Shown piece after piece: positions 1 through 9,152 of a DNA stretch of 64,000 bases (position 1 is the first letter of the stretch; each line of letters starts with the position of its first letter). Below the pieces are notes generated by a model. It did not search any database and was not told the DNA's origin. It saw only the letters and a list, made by a program, of their open reading frames with translations. The position numbers were made by a program, and so were the translations under genes. Origin of the DNA: Aestuariibacter sp. (lineage in GTDB: Bacteria; Pseudomonadota; Gammaproteobacteria; Enterobacterales; Alteromonadaceae); contig CP051238.1 in the NCBI GenBank assembly GCA_017794925.1, positions 2,103,138 to 2,167,137 of the forward strand, given 5' to 3'.

Positions 1-396
1 GTCGAGAGTGCCCGCATGCACTTTCCGCTGACCATGCGTTATGCACGTCAGTGGCTGAGCGACGGGCTGGTGATCATTGGTGATGCGGCGCACACCATTC
101 ACCCCTTGGCCGGTCAGGGGGCAAACCTGGGACTTCAGGATGCGTTCGCACTGGCTGCCAGTATTGCGCAATTGGTGAGTGAGGAGAAGCCTTTCCATCT
201 TGCACGTCAGTTGCGACCATTTGAACGTGCCCGTAAAGCGGAAGCGGTTAAAATGATTGCTGCAATGGAAGGGTTTAAACAGCTTTTTGGTGGCGACAAC
301 CGGTTGAAAAAATTGATAAGAGGCGTAGGTATGTGCGCTGCTGATGCGTTACCCGGACTGAAGCAAAAATTTATTACTCAGGCGATGGGTTGGTAA
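1..396 (+). CDS. ubiI: UbiI/VisC-family FAD monooxygenase, C-terminal part
   Basis: The frame is open from the first base of the window and ends at a TAA at 394-396, so only the C-terminal ~131 residues are present and the true start lies upstream. The visible part carries GDAAHTIHPLAGQG, the FAD-ribityl-binding DG motif of the UbiH/UbiI/UbiF aromatic hydroxylases, followed by the usual helical tail. These flavoenzymes hydroxylate the ubiquinone ring during aerobic biosynthesis on the inner membrane face. The motif alone cannot separate UbiI from UbiH. The ubiI call rests on position: in E. coli the order is pepP-ubiH-ubiI and then gcvTHP, and here the gcv operon follows about 4 kb downstream, with other genes inserted between. 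Confidence 0.85.
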   Translation, partial: VESARMHFPLTMRYARQWLSDGLVIIGDAAHTIHPLAGQGANLGLQDAFALAASIAQLVSEEKPFHLARQLRPFERARKAEAVKMIAAMEGFKQLFGGDNRLKKLIRGVGMCAADALPGLKQKFITQAMGW

Positions 397-481
397 CGTA
401 TTTCATAAGACCAGTACCATTGCACCTCGAGGAGTAACGTCTTAGAGTAGTTTGGTCTGTTTGACCAAGGTACTGACAAAA

Positions 482-1867
482 ATGAAAAAGTTAGCCTGTT
501 TGTTCAGCGTACTGCTTTTTACCACCTGCAGTGCGCTCGCGACGCCAGCCACAGTGGCTTCGTCGGACGAGCCTTATTCCACCCTTCTTCCTCTACGAGA
601 CAGAGCTGCGCTTTACGACGAGATCCTGTCGAAGCGGGTAACCCAATTGTTACCTGAACTCATGCAGCGCACCAACATTGATATGTGGATTTTGATCAGC
701 CGCGAATATAACGAAGATCCGGTGATTAAAACACTGCTGCCTGCAACCTGGCTGGAGACAGCAAGGCGCACTACGATGCTGGTCATTACCCGGGAAGGTG
801 ACGATAAAATTGGTACTTATGCCATTGCGCCGTATAAAGTGGGCGATATGTTTGAGCGCGCCTGGGACAAAAAAATACAGCCCGATCAATGGCAGGCGCT
901 TAGCGAGTTTGTTGTTAAACACGACCCGAAGCAGATTGCCATCAATCAGTCAGGTATCTGGGCACATGCCGATGGCATTACCTTTACCGAACACCGAAAA
1001 CTTATGGACTCACTGACTGATAAGTATAAAAAGCGCGTGGTCTCTTCAGAGCCCATAGCGGTAGGCTGGCTGGAAACGCGTATTCCTGAAGAAGTCGAAT
1101 TAATGAAATCCATGGTGGCAGTGGCTCACGCGATCATAGCTGAAGGTTTTTCAGAAAAAGTCGTCAAGCCAGGCGTCACAACCACTGATGACATTGTGTG
1201 GTGGTTCCGGGAAAAGGTCGCATCGCTCAAGCTGGACACCTGGTTTCATCCATCGGTGTCAATTCAGCGCAGCGATGAGAAAGCTTTTGATCATGAAAGC
1301 AGCTTTACCGCAGGGTATGGCAAACAAACTGTCGTGCCCGGCGATTTATTGCATGTGGATTTTGGTATTACCTACATGGGCCTGAATACCGATACGCAGC
1401 AGCACGCTTATGTCCTTAAACCTGGTGAACGCAAGCCGCCAGAGTATTTGACCGATGCTTTAAACAAAGCGAATCGACTGCAGGATATTTTTACCGGCAA
1501 CTTTGTGGCAGGCCGAACCGGAAATGAGGTGCTGGCAATGAGTTTAGCGGAAGCCAAAGCCGAAGGACTTCAGCCTACCATATATACCCATCCTTTAGGG
1601 CTGCATGGTCACGCAGCCGGGACTACACTAGGCATGTGGGATAAACAAGGCGGCGTGCCGGGGGATGGTGATTACCCGTTACATTTAAACAGTGCATACA
1701 GTATTGAACTGAACAACGCCGTTGAACTGGATGCCTGGGGCAAGAGTATTCGCATTATGCTGGAAGAAGACGCCTTTTTTGATGAAGGCGGCGTATGGTA
1801 CTTCAACGGACGTCAACGTGCTTTGCACGTGATCCCATCACAATCTACTTTTTCACATCGGTTTTAA
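482..1867 (+). CDS. Exported M24-family (Xaa-Pro type) metallopeptidase
   Basis: A 461-residue protein with a clear signal peptide (MKKLACLFSVLLF then TTCSALA) and a C-terminal pita-bread peptidase fold. The five expected metal ligands can be traced: Asp in HVDFG, Asp in NTDTQQ, His in THPLGLHGH, Glu in SIELNN and Glu in MLEEDAFF. It probably cleaves Xaa-Pro or related dipeptide bonds in the periplasm. The frame can be extended to a TTG at 452, but the ATG at 482 places the signal peptide correctly. No strong ribosome binding site precedes either start. The stop is one base before the ATG of a second M24 gene, so the two are surely co-transcribed. Substrate is unknown. Confidence 0.85.
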   Translation: MKKLACLFSVLLFTTCSALATPATVASSDEPYSTLLPLRDRAALYDEILSKRVTQLLPELMQRTNIDMWILISREYNEDPVIKTLLPATWLETARRTTMLVITREGDDKIGTYAIAPYKVGDMFERAWDKKIQPDQWQALSEFVVKHDPKQIAINQSGIWAHADGITFTEHRKLMDSLTDKYKKRVVSSEPIAVGWLETRIPEEVELMKSMVAVAHAIIAEGFSEKVVKPGVTTTDDIVWWFREKVASLKLDTWFHPSVSIQRSDEKAFDHESSFTAGYGKQTVVPGDLLHVDFGITYMGLNTDTQQHAYVLKPGERKPPEYLTDALNKANRLQDIFTGNFVAGRTGNEVLAMSLAEAKAEGLQPTIYTHPLGLHGHAAGTTLGMWDKQGGVPGDGDYPLHLNSAYSIELNNAVELDAWGKSIRIMLEEDAFFDEGGVWYFNGRQRALHVIPSQSTFSHRF

Positions 1868-1868
1868 C

Positions 1869-3152
1869 ATGAATAAAAGAGACTTTATAAAGTTCAGCGG
1901 CCTGGCGACAGCCGGATTATTTGCCACAACGGTGTCGGCAAACTCACAAACTTCTGCAAAGTCAGGTTTAGATAGCCTGACGTCCATGGTGGATGACGTC
2001 ACTCCCATTAGTCGCGAAGAACGACTGGCGAGAATTGCCAACGCCCAAGCGATTATGGCTAAGCAGGATATCGATGCCATTGTACTGGAGCCCGGCGCGG
2101 CCATGGTGTATTTCTCGGGTATTCAATGGTGGCGCAGTGAGCGACTGACCGCTGTGGTCATTCCCAAACGTGGTGATGTGGCCGTGGTATGCCCGTTCTT
2201 TGAAGAGCCCAGTATTCGTGAATCTCTGCAAGTAGGGGAAGACGTGCGCGTATGGCAGGAGCATGAAAGCCCGTTTGCACAGGTAGTGGCTATTTTAAAA
2301 GACCGGGGAGTTAACGCCGGGCGGGTAGGCTTTGAGCACAGTGTACGCTTTTTTGTTAGCCAGGGGATTACAGAAGCAAATGCCAAGCTGGTTGCAGTAA
2401 GCGCTGAGCCGGTTACGCGCGGTTGTCGAATGTATAAGACGGCCCATGAACTGGCATTAATGCACCGGGCCAATGCCATCACATTAAAAGCCTACGAATT
2501 TGTCTATAGCCAACTACGGGAAGGCATGTCTCAAGGCGAAGTCAAAAACCTTATGAATAGCGCTATGACAGCGTTAGGTGGCGAGCGTCCCTGGAGTCTG
2601 GCCCTATTCAATGAAGCGAGCGCTTATCCACATGGTACCAAGCAGTCGCAGGTGATAAATAAAGGCTCTGTGGTATTAATGGACTGTGGTTGTGCGGTGC
2701 AAGGTTATCAGGCCGACATTAGCCGTACCTTCGTGTTTGGCAAATCAAATGCGAAGCAACAGAAGGTCTGGGATATTGTACGTGAAGGCCAGCGCGTCGC
2801 GATGGCGGCAGCCAAAGGTGGCGCGTCAGCAGGCAGTGTGGACGACGCAGTACGTGCGTATTATCTCACCGAAGGCTATGGCCCTGATTATGCCTTGCCA
2901 GGTCTGTCGCATCGCACCGGACACGGCATAGGTATGGAAGGCCACGAAAGCGTGAATTTTGTTCGTGGTGAAAGTACGCCAATGAATGCGGGGATGTGTT
3001 TTTCGAATGAACCGGGGATTTATATTCCGGGCGAGTTTGGTGTCAGGTTAGAAGACTGTTTGTACATGACCCACAAAGGCCCTGTGTATTTTACTGAGCC
3101 GCCATCCTCACTGAGCGAACCATTGGGCAAAGTGGTACCGCTTCAAGCTTGA
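1869..3152 (+). CDS. Exported M24-family metallopeptidase, second copy
   Basis: A 427-residue protein that starts one base after the stop of the preceding M24 gene. The N-terminus (MNKRDFIKFSGLATAGLFA) resembles a Tat signal, but with KR in place of RR. An N-terminal creatinase-like domain spans roughly residues 35-170 and the catalytic domain 190-420. The catalytic set is complete and more canonical than in its neighbour: two Asp in DCGCAVQGYQADISRTF, His in HRTGHGIGMEGHE, and Glu residues in NEPGIYIPGEFGVRLED. A role in proline-peptide or peptidase-like amide hydrolysis outside the cytoplasm is inferred. The two copies are divergent, so they are not a recent duplication. Confidence 0.85.
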   Translation: MNKRDFIKFSGLATAGLFATTVSANSQTSAKSGLDSLTSMVDDVTPISREERLARIANAQAIMAKQDIDAIVLEPGAAMVYFSGIQWWRSERLTAVVIPKRGDVAVVCPFFEEPSIRESLQVGEDVRVWQEHESPFAQVVAILKDRGVNAGRVGFEHSVRFFVSQGITEANAKLVAVSAEPVTRGCRMYKTAHELALMHRANAITLKAYEFVYSQLREGMSQGEVKNLMNSAMTALGGERPWSLALFNEASAYPHGTKQSQVINKGSVVLMDCGCAVQGYQADISRTFVFGKSNAKQQKVWDIVREGQRVAMAAAKGGASAGSVDDAVRAYYLTEGYGPDYALPGLSHRTGHGIGMEGHESVNFVRGESTPMNAGMCFSNEPGIYIPGEFGVRLEDCLYMTHKGPVYFTEPPSSLSEPLGKVVPLQA

Positions 3153-3164
3153 TAACCAGAAGAA

Positions 3165-3196
3165 AAGCCGGGTATTAGCAAATTAATACCCGGCTT
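3165..3196 (-). terminator. Terminator of the double-glycine peptide gene
   Basis: A 13-bp perfect stem (3165-3177 with 3184-3196, core GCCGGGTATTA) with a 6-nt loop. Read on the minus strand it is followed by a CTTTTCTT tract and begins 5 nt after the stop codon of the small peptide gene. On the plus strand it lies just after the second M24 gene but lacks a T run there, so it may serve weakly in both directions. Confidence 0.8.
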
Positions 3197-3200
3197 CCCA

Positions 3201-3371
3201 TTACGCTGGCTGACCCATGGCAACGAGCACTTCGTCATCTGTGGCGTCCAACGGGGCAATGGGTGCCGGCATAGGGCGAGGGTTATAAGGAAATCCCAAA
3301 GGGCTAATCAAGCCGCCATTCACTTCAGTTAACGCCTGAGCAGTCAATTCATTCAATGTTGATTGTGTCAT
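3201..3371 (-). CDS. 56-residue peptide with double-glycine leader (bacteriocin/signal-peptide type)
   Basis: A short gene of 56 codons. Support for it being real: a strong ribosome binding site (GGAGAGAAAG just before the ATG), and a strong intrinsic terminator directly after the stop. Residues 1-20 (MTQSTLNELTAQALTEVNGG) match the leader recognised by C39 peptidase/ABC exporters: Gly-Gly at -2/-1 and hydrophobic residues at -4 (V), -7 (L), -12 (L) and -15 (L). The 36-residue predicted mature part starts LISPLGFPYN, is proline-rich in its first half (7 Pro in about 21 residues), then acidic, and has no Cys. Function is unknown; a microcin-like, signalling or otherwise exported peptide is inferred. 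No C39 transporter lies in the window. It lies 149 nt downstream of a LysR gene on the same strand. Confidence 0.75.
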   Translation of the reverse strand: MTQSTLNELTAQALTEVNGGLISPLGFPYNPRPMPAPIAPLDATDDEVLVAMGQPA

Positions 3372-3520
3372 CTTTCTCTCCGATTAAGTTTGTCCGTGGC
3401 TGCCCTTCACCGGTTTGTGAGGAGCAGTGCTGGTACTTTAACCAAAGCGTGTTATTGAGAAAGCTGGCCTCCAGGCGTGAAAACAGCCAGTTTCTTTAGA
3501 TAACCTGGCCGTGTTCCGGT

Positions 3521-4375
3521 TTATTGCTGTGCCCGCAAACGGTGAATAATAAAATTGCCCAGTGTTTCGCTGACAATCGGGTGCTGATCGGACAATTGAA
3601 ACAAACAAATATTAATGGTGCCCAACTTGGGTAAATTCCGATGATTCAGCACCTGTAAGTTGGCTGGCATACTGGATTTGGCAAGCGCGGTAATTCCTAA
3701 CCCCTGCTGAATGGCTGCCACCAGGCCGGTGAGATCGGCATTGGTGTAGGTAATTTTCCAGGCTGTGGTTTGCTGTTTTAAATGAGTGATTACCCGGCTG
3801 CGGTAAATACAGCCGTCTGGTGCCAGCACCAGTGAAATGGCATCCATGTTGGCCGGATGCAGCGGGTCGCCTACCCACACCATTTCATCTTCCAGAACCA
3901 ATTCCCCCTCGGTCTGTTGATCGGGATTCACTAACGCCAGAATAAGGTCGAATTCGTTGCGACGTGAGGGATGCAATAATTCTCTACTCAGCGCAGAGGT
4001 GACTTCCAGCGACACATCCGGGTAGCGTTTAGAAAATTCGCCGATTAAACCGGGCAACAGGGTAGAAGCAAACTCATTGGGGATCCCTAAACGCAAGCGG
4101 CCGCGTAACGGGGTAGGGTCGACACTTCTGAAAATAGCGTCATTCAGCGCCAGCAATTCTTTGGCCTTGGGGTACAACCAGTTTCCGTCGGCGCTTGGCA
4201 GGTGCCGCTGACCCACTTTTGTGAACAGCTTTTTGCCCAACTGTTCTTCCAGTTTTTTGATTTGCAGGCTGATGGCCGGTTGTGAACGACCCAGCCACTC
4301 GCCCGCTTTGGCGTAGCCTCCGAGCTCGATGACCCCTACAAACGTACGCAAATTGTCTAAGGATAACTGCTTCAT
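3521..4375 (-). CDS. LysR-family transcriptional regulator
   Basis: A 284-residue protein with the LysR layout: a winged helix-turn-helix in residues 1-60 (including GRSQPAISLQIKKLEEQLG) and a periplasmic-binding-protein-like effector domain from about residue 88 to the end (RLRLGIPNEFASTLLPG opens it). It is divergent from gcvT across a 136-bp AT-rich intergenic region and lies upstream of the double-glycine peptide on the same strand. Either could be its target. It is not clearly GcvA: nothing in the effector domain allows that call, and no effector can be named. Confidence 0.9.
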   Translation of the reverse strand: MKQLSLDNLRTFVGVIELGGYAKAGEWLGRSQPAISLQIKKLEEQLGKKLFTKVGQRHLPSADGNWLYPKAKELLALNDAIFRSVDPTPLRGRLRLGIPNEFASTLLPGLIGEFSKRYPDVSLEVTSALSRELLHPSRRNEFDLILALVNPDQQTEGELVLEDEMVWVGDPLHPANMDAISLVLAPDGCIYRSRVITHLKQQTTAWKITYTNADLTGLVAAIQQGLGITALAKSSMPANLQVLNHRNLPKLGTINICLFQLSDQHPIVSETLGNFIIHRLRAQQ

Positions 4376-4446
4376 AAAGATTAGAAATGCTGATGCTAAG
4401 GTTTGTTTATATAAGTATTTTAAATGTATGTATAAGAATTTCCAAT

Positions 4447-4475
4447 TTGTTGTGTTGAAAATGCCTCCCTATACT
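4447..4475 (+). promoter_or_regulatory. Candidate sigma70 promoter of gcvTHP
   Basis: A TTGTTG hexamer at 4447-4452 and a TATACT hexamer at 4470-4475 are separated by exactly 17 bp. Transcription would begin near 4482, leaving a leader of about 30 nt before the gcvT ATG. That is too short for a glycine riboswitch. Confidence 0.55.
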
Positions 4476-4511
4476 TTTTAGTCAATACGATTCATAACCT
4501 GAGTGACAACT

Positions 4512-5606
4512 ATGACAAGCACAACGGCACAACGCACAGCGTTATATAACAAGCATCTGGAATCAGGTGCCAAGATGGTCGACTTTCATGGCTGGGACAT
4601 GCCATTGCATTACGGCTCACAAATCGAAGAGCACCATGCAGTGCGTCGCGATGCCGGAATGTTCGACGTATCGCACATGACCATTGTTGATGTCACTGGT
4701 GCTCAGGCTAAAGCCTACCTGCGTCATTTATTAGCCAACGACGTAGAAAAGCTGCAAGACAAAGGCAAAGCGCTGTACAGCGGCATGCTTAACGAAGAAG
4801 GCGGTGTTGTAGACGACCTTATCGTTTATCACTTCGACGAAACTAACTATCGCCTAGTAGTTAACTCAGCAACGCGCGAAAAAGACATGAACTGGTTGAT
4901 GAGTCAGGCTGAAGGCTTTGACGTAACCATTACCGAGCGTCCTGAGTTTGCCATGATTGCCGTACAGGGCCCGAATGCCAAAGAAAAGGCCGCGAAGGTG
5001 TTTTCTACTGCGCAAAACGAAGCCGTTGAAGGCATGAAGCCGTTCTTCGGCGTACAGGCCGAAGACCTGTTCATTGCGACTACAGGTTATACCGGCGAAG
5101 CTGGTTACGAAATTATGGTACCGGTAGAGAAAGCCCCAGAATTGTGGCAGCAACTGCTGGAGCAAAACGTACAGCCAAGTGGCCTGGGTGCGCGTGACAC
5201 ATTACGCCTGGAAGCAGGTATGAACCTGTATGGCCAGGATATGGATGAAACCATTTCTCCGCTTGAAGCCAACATGGGCTGGACTATTACCTGGGAACCC
5301 AGCGACCGCAAATTTGTGGGTCGTGACGTCCTCGAAGCGCAGCGTGCTGCTGGCACCAAAAAGCTGGTAGGCCTGGTAATGAAAGAGAAAGGCGTATTGC
5401 GCGCTGGCCTGAAAGTAAAAACCGAAGAAGGCGAAGAAGGCATTATTACTTCTGGTACTTTCTCTCCAACATTGGGTCACGCCGTTGCCATGGCGCGTAT
5501 TCCTGCGACTAACAGCAGCACCGTTGAGGTGGAAATGCGCAAAAAGTGGGTTAAAGTAGAAGTGGTTAAGCCCAGCTTTGTCCGCAATGGTAAAAGTGTT
5601 TTATAA
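4512..5606 (+). CDS. gcvT: Glycine cleavage system T protein (aminomethyltransferase)
   Basis: A 364-residue cytoplasmic protein that transfers the methylene group from the aminomethyl-lipoyl arm of GcvH to tetrahydrofolate and releases ammonia. Family signatures include [16 protein letters not shown] near the N-terminus, [15 protein letters not shown], and the [12 protein letters not shown] / PLEANMGW substrate-pocket region. An in-frame GTG at 4503 exists, but the ATG at 4512 matches the usual N-terminus ([11 protein letters not shown]). It is first in the gcvTHP operon, 29 nt ahead of gcvH. Length is normal for the family. Confidence 0.97.
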   Translation: MTSTTAQRTALYNKHLESGAKMVDFHGWDMPLHYGSQIEEHHAVRRDAGMFDVSHMTIVDVTGAQAKAYLRHLLANDVEKLQDKGKALYSGMLNEEGGVVDDLIVYHFDETNYRLVVNSATREKDMNWLMSQAEGFDVTITERPEFAMIAVQGPNAKEKAAKVFSTAQNEAVEGMKPFFGVQAEDLFIATTGYTGEAGYEIMVPVEKAPELWQQLLEQNVQPSGLGARDTLRLEAGMNLYGQDMDETISPLEANMGWTITWEPSDRKFVGRDVLEAQRAAGTKKLVGLVMKEKGVLRAGLKVKTEEGEEGIITSGTFSPTLGHAVAMARIPATNSSTVEVEMRKKWVKVEVVKPSFVRNGKSVL

Positions 5607-5635
5607 ACGAATTTAGAAAAAAGCAGGAACATCTC

Positions 5636-6031
5636 ATGAGTAATATCCCTTCAGATTTACGTTATGCATCATCACACGAGTGGGTTCGTCCGGAAGGCGA
5701 TGGCGTTTATACCATTGGCATCACCGAGCACGCTCAGGAACTTCTAGGTGACATGGTATTTGTTGAGCTGCCAGACGTTGGCGACCAAATCAGCGCAGGT
5801 GACGACGTTGCGGTAGCAGAGTCGGTTAAAGCAGCTTCTGATGTGTACGCACCGATCACCGGTGAAGTACTGGCGGTAAACGAAGACCTGGAAGACTCAC
5901 CTGAACTGGTTAACTCTGACCCGTACGGTGATGGCTGGATGTTTAAGGTGAAAGCTGAAGACGAAGCTGAAATCGCTGAATTATTAGATGCTGAAGCTTA
6001 CGGCAGCAGCATTGAAGAAGACGAAGACTAA
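5636..6031 (+). CDS. gcvH: Glycine cleavage system H protein (lipoyl carrier)
   Basis: A 131-residue lipoyl-domain protein that shuttles the aminomethyl intermediate between GcvP, GcvT and the lipoamide dehydrogenase. The lipoylated lysine is K65 in [15 protein letters not shown]. The acidic C-terminus ([12 protein letters not shown]) is typical. An AGGAAC element lies about 7 nt before the ATG. It is second in the operon; about 130 nt of untranslated sequence separates it from gcvP. Confidence 0.97.
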   Translation: MSNIPSDLRYASSHEWVRPEGDGVYTIGITEHAQELLGDMVFVELPDVGDQISAGDDVAVAESVKAASDVYAPITGEVLAVNEDLEDSPELVNSDPYGDGWMFKVKAEDEAEIAELLDAEAYGSSIEEDED

Positions 6032-6162
6032 TTCGACGACTTCGATTGCGTGTCAACCTGCAGGTTATGTAGCGACGTTATTCACGCTTTGCTACCTAAC
6101 CTGAAGGGGCGCTAAGCCCTGAGTTGAATCCCCCCAACCCATTGCAAATGCTTAACACTATT

Positions 6163-9060
6163 ATGTCTAATGCTTCAATTTCACTGGCTCAGTTAGAGCA
6201 AAAAAATGCCTTCGTTCGTCGCCACATCGGCCCGGGTGAAGATGAAATTCAATCCATGCTGGAAAAAGTAGGCGCGTCGTCGTTAGACGATTTGATGTCG
6301 CAAACCGTTCCAAAAGGAATTTGCCTGGACAAACCTATTGAGGTGGGTGAGGGCGCTACGGAAGTTGAGGCGTTAGCCGCGTTAAAAGCGACAGCAGGTA
6401 AGAACAAAATTTACCGTTCTTTCATTGGTATGGGTTACTACGACACCCACGTACCGAATGTCATTCTGCGCAACGTGCTGGAAAATCCAGGTTGGTATAC
6501 AGCTTACACGCCGTATCAGCCGGAAATTGCACAAGGCCGATTGGAAGCCATTCTGAACTTCCAGCAGCTGACCATTGATTTAACCGGTCTGGAACTAGCG
6601 TCAGCCTCTCTGCTTGACGAAGGTACCGCTGCAGCAGAAGCCATGGCATTGGCCAAGCGTGTCTCTAAAAACAAAAAAGCAAACCTGTTCTTTGTGGCTG
6701 ATGACGTTCATCCTCAAACGCTGGACGTGGTTGAAACCCGTGCTGAAATGTTCGGTTTTGGTATCATCACGGGTCCCGCTGAACAGGCTGCTGAGCACGA
6801 CGTATTTGGTGCCTTGTTGCAGTATCCGGGCACAACCGGTGAGGTAAAAGACCTGTCTGAGGTGATTGCTGCTGTACAAGCCAAAAAGGGGATTGTGGCT
6901 GTGGCTGCTGACCTGATGAGCCTGATCATGCTGAAGTCGCCGGGTGAACTGGGTGCTGACGTAGCACTGGGTAGTGCACAGCGCTTTGGTGTACCTATGG
7001 GGTACGGCGGCCCGCACGCTGCTTTCTTTGCAACCCGTGACGCGTACAAGCGTTCATTGCCAGGCCGAATCATTGGTGTAAGTAAAGACACCCGTGGTCG
7101 TCAGGCTCTGCGTATGGCTCTGCAAACCCGTGAACAGCATATCCGTCGTGAGAAAGCCAACTCCAACATCTGTACTGCACAGGTGTTGCTGGCCAACATG
7201 GCGTCCTTCTACGCGGTATATCATGGCCCGGAAGGCTTAAAAACGATTGCGAACCGCATTCACCGTTTTGCTGACATTCTGGCAACCGGTTTAACGCAAA
7301 AAGGACAGGCCCTGAAGCACGCCACCTATTTCGACACCGTTACGGTTCAGGTTAGCGACAAAGATGCGGTTGTGGCAGCCGCTGCGGCAAAAGGCATGAA
7401 CCTGCGTAGCGATCTTGAAGGCTCGGTAGGTATTGCACTGGATGAAACCACAACGCGTGCTGATATTCTGAATTTGTTCAGCGTATTGCTTGGCGACGAT
7501 CACGGTTTAACCGTTGACAACCTGGATGCCGAAGTTACTACACAGGGCAGCCAGTCTATTCCGGCTGAACTGGTTCGTACCAGCGAGTTCTTAAAGCATG
7601 ATGTATTCAACAGCTATCAGTCTGAAACTGAAATGCTGCGTTACATCAAGAGTCTGGAAGACAAAGACTTAGCGTTGAATCATTCGATGATTTCGCTGGG
7701 CTCTTGTACCATGAAACTGAACGCCACAGCCGAAATGATTCCGGTTACCTGGGCTGAATTTGGTCAGTTGCACCCGTTTGCACCACTTGACCAGGCGCAG
7801 GGTTATCAGGAAATGATTCAGGAACTGAGCGACTGGCTGATCAACATTACCGGTTACGATGCGTTGTCTATGCAACCTAACTCAGGTGCACAGGGTGAAT
7901 ACGCCGGCTTGCTGGCAATCCAACGTTACCACGAAAGCCGTGGTGAAGGTCACCGTAATGTGTGCCTGATTCCAAGCTCTGCACACGGTACTAACCCGGC
8001 ATCTGCGCAAATGGTAAGCCTTAAAGTGGTAGTGGTTGCCTGTGATAAAAATGGTAACGTTGACCTGGCAGACCTTCGCAAGAAAGCCGAAGAAGTGGGC
8101 GACAACCTGTCTTGTGCCATGATCACGTACCCGTCTACCCACGGCGTATATGAAGAAACAGTCCGCGAGATGTGCGATATCGTGCATCAGTACGGTGGTC
8201 AGGTTTACATGGACGGCGCGAACATGAACGCGCAGGTGGGCATTACGTCACCTGGCTTTATTGGTTCAGACGTGTCGCACCTTAACCTGCACAAAACCTT
8301 CTGTATTCCACACGGCGGTGGCGGCCCGGGTATGGGACCAATTGGTGTTAAAGCGCACCTTGCACCTTTCCTGTCTAACCACTCTGTTGTGAATATTGAC
8401 GGTGCCGGTAAAGACTGTGGTGCGGTATCTGCTGCGCCATGGGGAAGTGCCTCGATTCTGCCTATCAGCTACATGTACATCAAAATGATGGGCAGTGCCG
8501 GACTGCGTAAAGCAACCGAAGTGGCCATATTGAATGCCAACTACGTGGCGAAGTGCCTGGAAGGACATTACCCGGTGCTTTATAAAGGCCGTAATGACCG
8601 TGTCGCACACGAATGTATTATCGACTTGCGTCCGCTGAAAGAAGCGTCAGGCGTGACGGAGCTGGATATTGCCAAACGTTTGAACGACTACGGCTTCCAC
8701 GCACCTACTATGAGCTTCCCGGTAGCGGGCACTCTGATGATCGAGCCGACAGAATCTGAGTCCAAATTCGAATTGGATCGCTTCATTGAAGCCATGGTCC
8801 ACATTCGCGAAGAAATCGCCAAAGTAGAAAGCGGCGAGTGGGATGCCACCGACAACCCGCTGCACAATGCACCTCACACTTTGGCTGACATTTGCGATAA
8901 CGACTGGAACCGCAGCTATGACCGCACCACAGCGGCCTACCCGGTACCCACCGTTGCACGCAATAAGTTCTGGCCAAGCGTAAACCGTATCGATGATGTA
9001 TACGGCGACCGCAATCTGATTTGTAGCTGCCCGACACTGGATAGTTATATTGAGGAATAA
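6163..9060 (+). CDS. gcvP: Glycine dehydrogenase (decarboxylating), P protein
   Basis: A 965-residue homodimer-type P protein, a fusion of the two half-domains. It decarboxylates glycine with pyridoxal phosphate and loads the aminomethyl group onto GcvH. The cofactor lysine lies in [18 protein letters not shown] in the C-terminal half. RHIGPGEDE marks the conserved N-terminus. The frame can be extended to a TTG at 6124 or an ATG at 6148; the ATG at 6163 ([13 protein letters not shown]) best matches family N-termini. The start remains uncertain because none of the candidates has a strong ribosome binding site. A strong terminator follows. Confidence 0.96.
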   Translation: MSNASISLAQLEQKNAFVRRHIGPGEDEIQSMLEKVGASSLDDLMSQTVPKGICLDKPIEVGEGATEVEALAALKATAGKNKIYRSFIGMGYYDTHVPNVILRNVLENPGWYTAYTPYQPEIAQGRLEAILNFQQLTIDLTGLELASASLLDEGTAAAEAMALAKRVSKNKKANLFFVADDVHPQTLDVVETRAEMFGFGIITGPAEQAAEHDVFGALLQYPGTTGEVKDLSEVIAAVQAKKGIVAVAADLMSLIMLKSPGELGADVALGSAQRFGVPMGYGGPHAAFFATRDAYKRSLPGRIIGVSKDTRGRQALRMALQTREQHIRREKANSNICTAQVLLANMASFYAVYHGPEGLKTIANRIHRFADILATGLTQKGQALKHATYFDTVTVQVSDKDAVVAAAAAKGMNLRSDLEGSVGIALDETTTRADILNLFSVLLGDDHGLTVDNLDAEVTTQGSQSIPAELVRTSEFLKHDVFNSYQSETEMLRYIKSLEDKDLALNHSMISLGSCTMKLNATAEMIPVTWAEFGQLHPFAPLDQAQGYQEMIQELSDWLINITGYDALSMQPNSGAQGEYAGLLAIQRYHESRGEGHRNVCLIPSSAHGTNPASAQMVSLKVVVVACDKNGNVDLADLRKKAEEVGDNLSCAMITYPSTHGVYEETVREMCDIVHQYGGQVYMDGANMNAQVGITSPGFIGSDVSHLNLHKTFCIPHGGGGPGMGPIGVKAHLAPFLSNHSVVNIDGAGKDCGAVSAAPWGSASILPISYMYIKMMGSAGLRKATEVAILNANYVAKCLEGHYPVLYKGRNDRVAHECIIDLRPLKEASGVTELDIAKRLNDYGFHAPTMSFPVAGTLMIEPTESESKFELDRFIEAMVHIREEIAKVESGEWDATDNPLHNAPHTLADICDNDWNRSYDRTTAAYPVPTVARNKFWPSVNRIDDVYGDRNLICSCPTLDSYIEE

Positions 9061-9079
9061 TGCTTTGCATTGAACAACA

Positions 9080-9106
9080 AAAGGCGAACACAGGTTCGCC
9101 TTTTTT
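9080..9106 (+). terminator. Terminator of the gcvTHP operon
   Basis: A 9-bp stem (AAGGCGAAC with GTTCGCCTT) with a 4-nt loop and a T run. It begins about 20 nt after the gcvP stop and closes the operon before the convergent histidine kinase gene. Confidence 0.85.
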
Positions 9107-9152
9107 ATGTCTTAAATATCCAGCTGCAGAGATAGCGTTGCTGGCTGAGGTA

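Noticed and set aside
452..481. TTG start at 452 for the first M24 peptidase.
   Set aside because: It would put ten residues before a normal signal peptide; the ATG at 482 is the better start.
4376..4511. Possible glycine riboswitch before gcvT.
   Set aside because: The likely promoter at 4447-4475 leaves only about 30 nt of leader, and no tandem aptamer-like stems are present.
6400..8700. Several long open frames on the minus strand within gcvP, up to 138 codons.
   Set aside because: They are antisense shadows of a strongly conserved gene, with no ribosome binding sites or recognisable domains.
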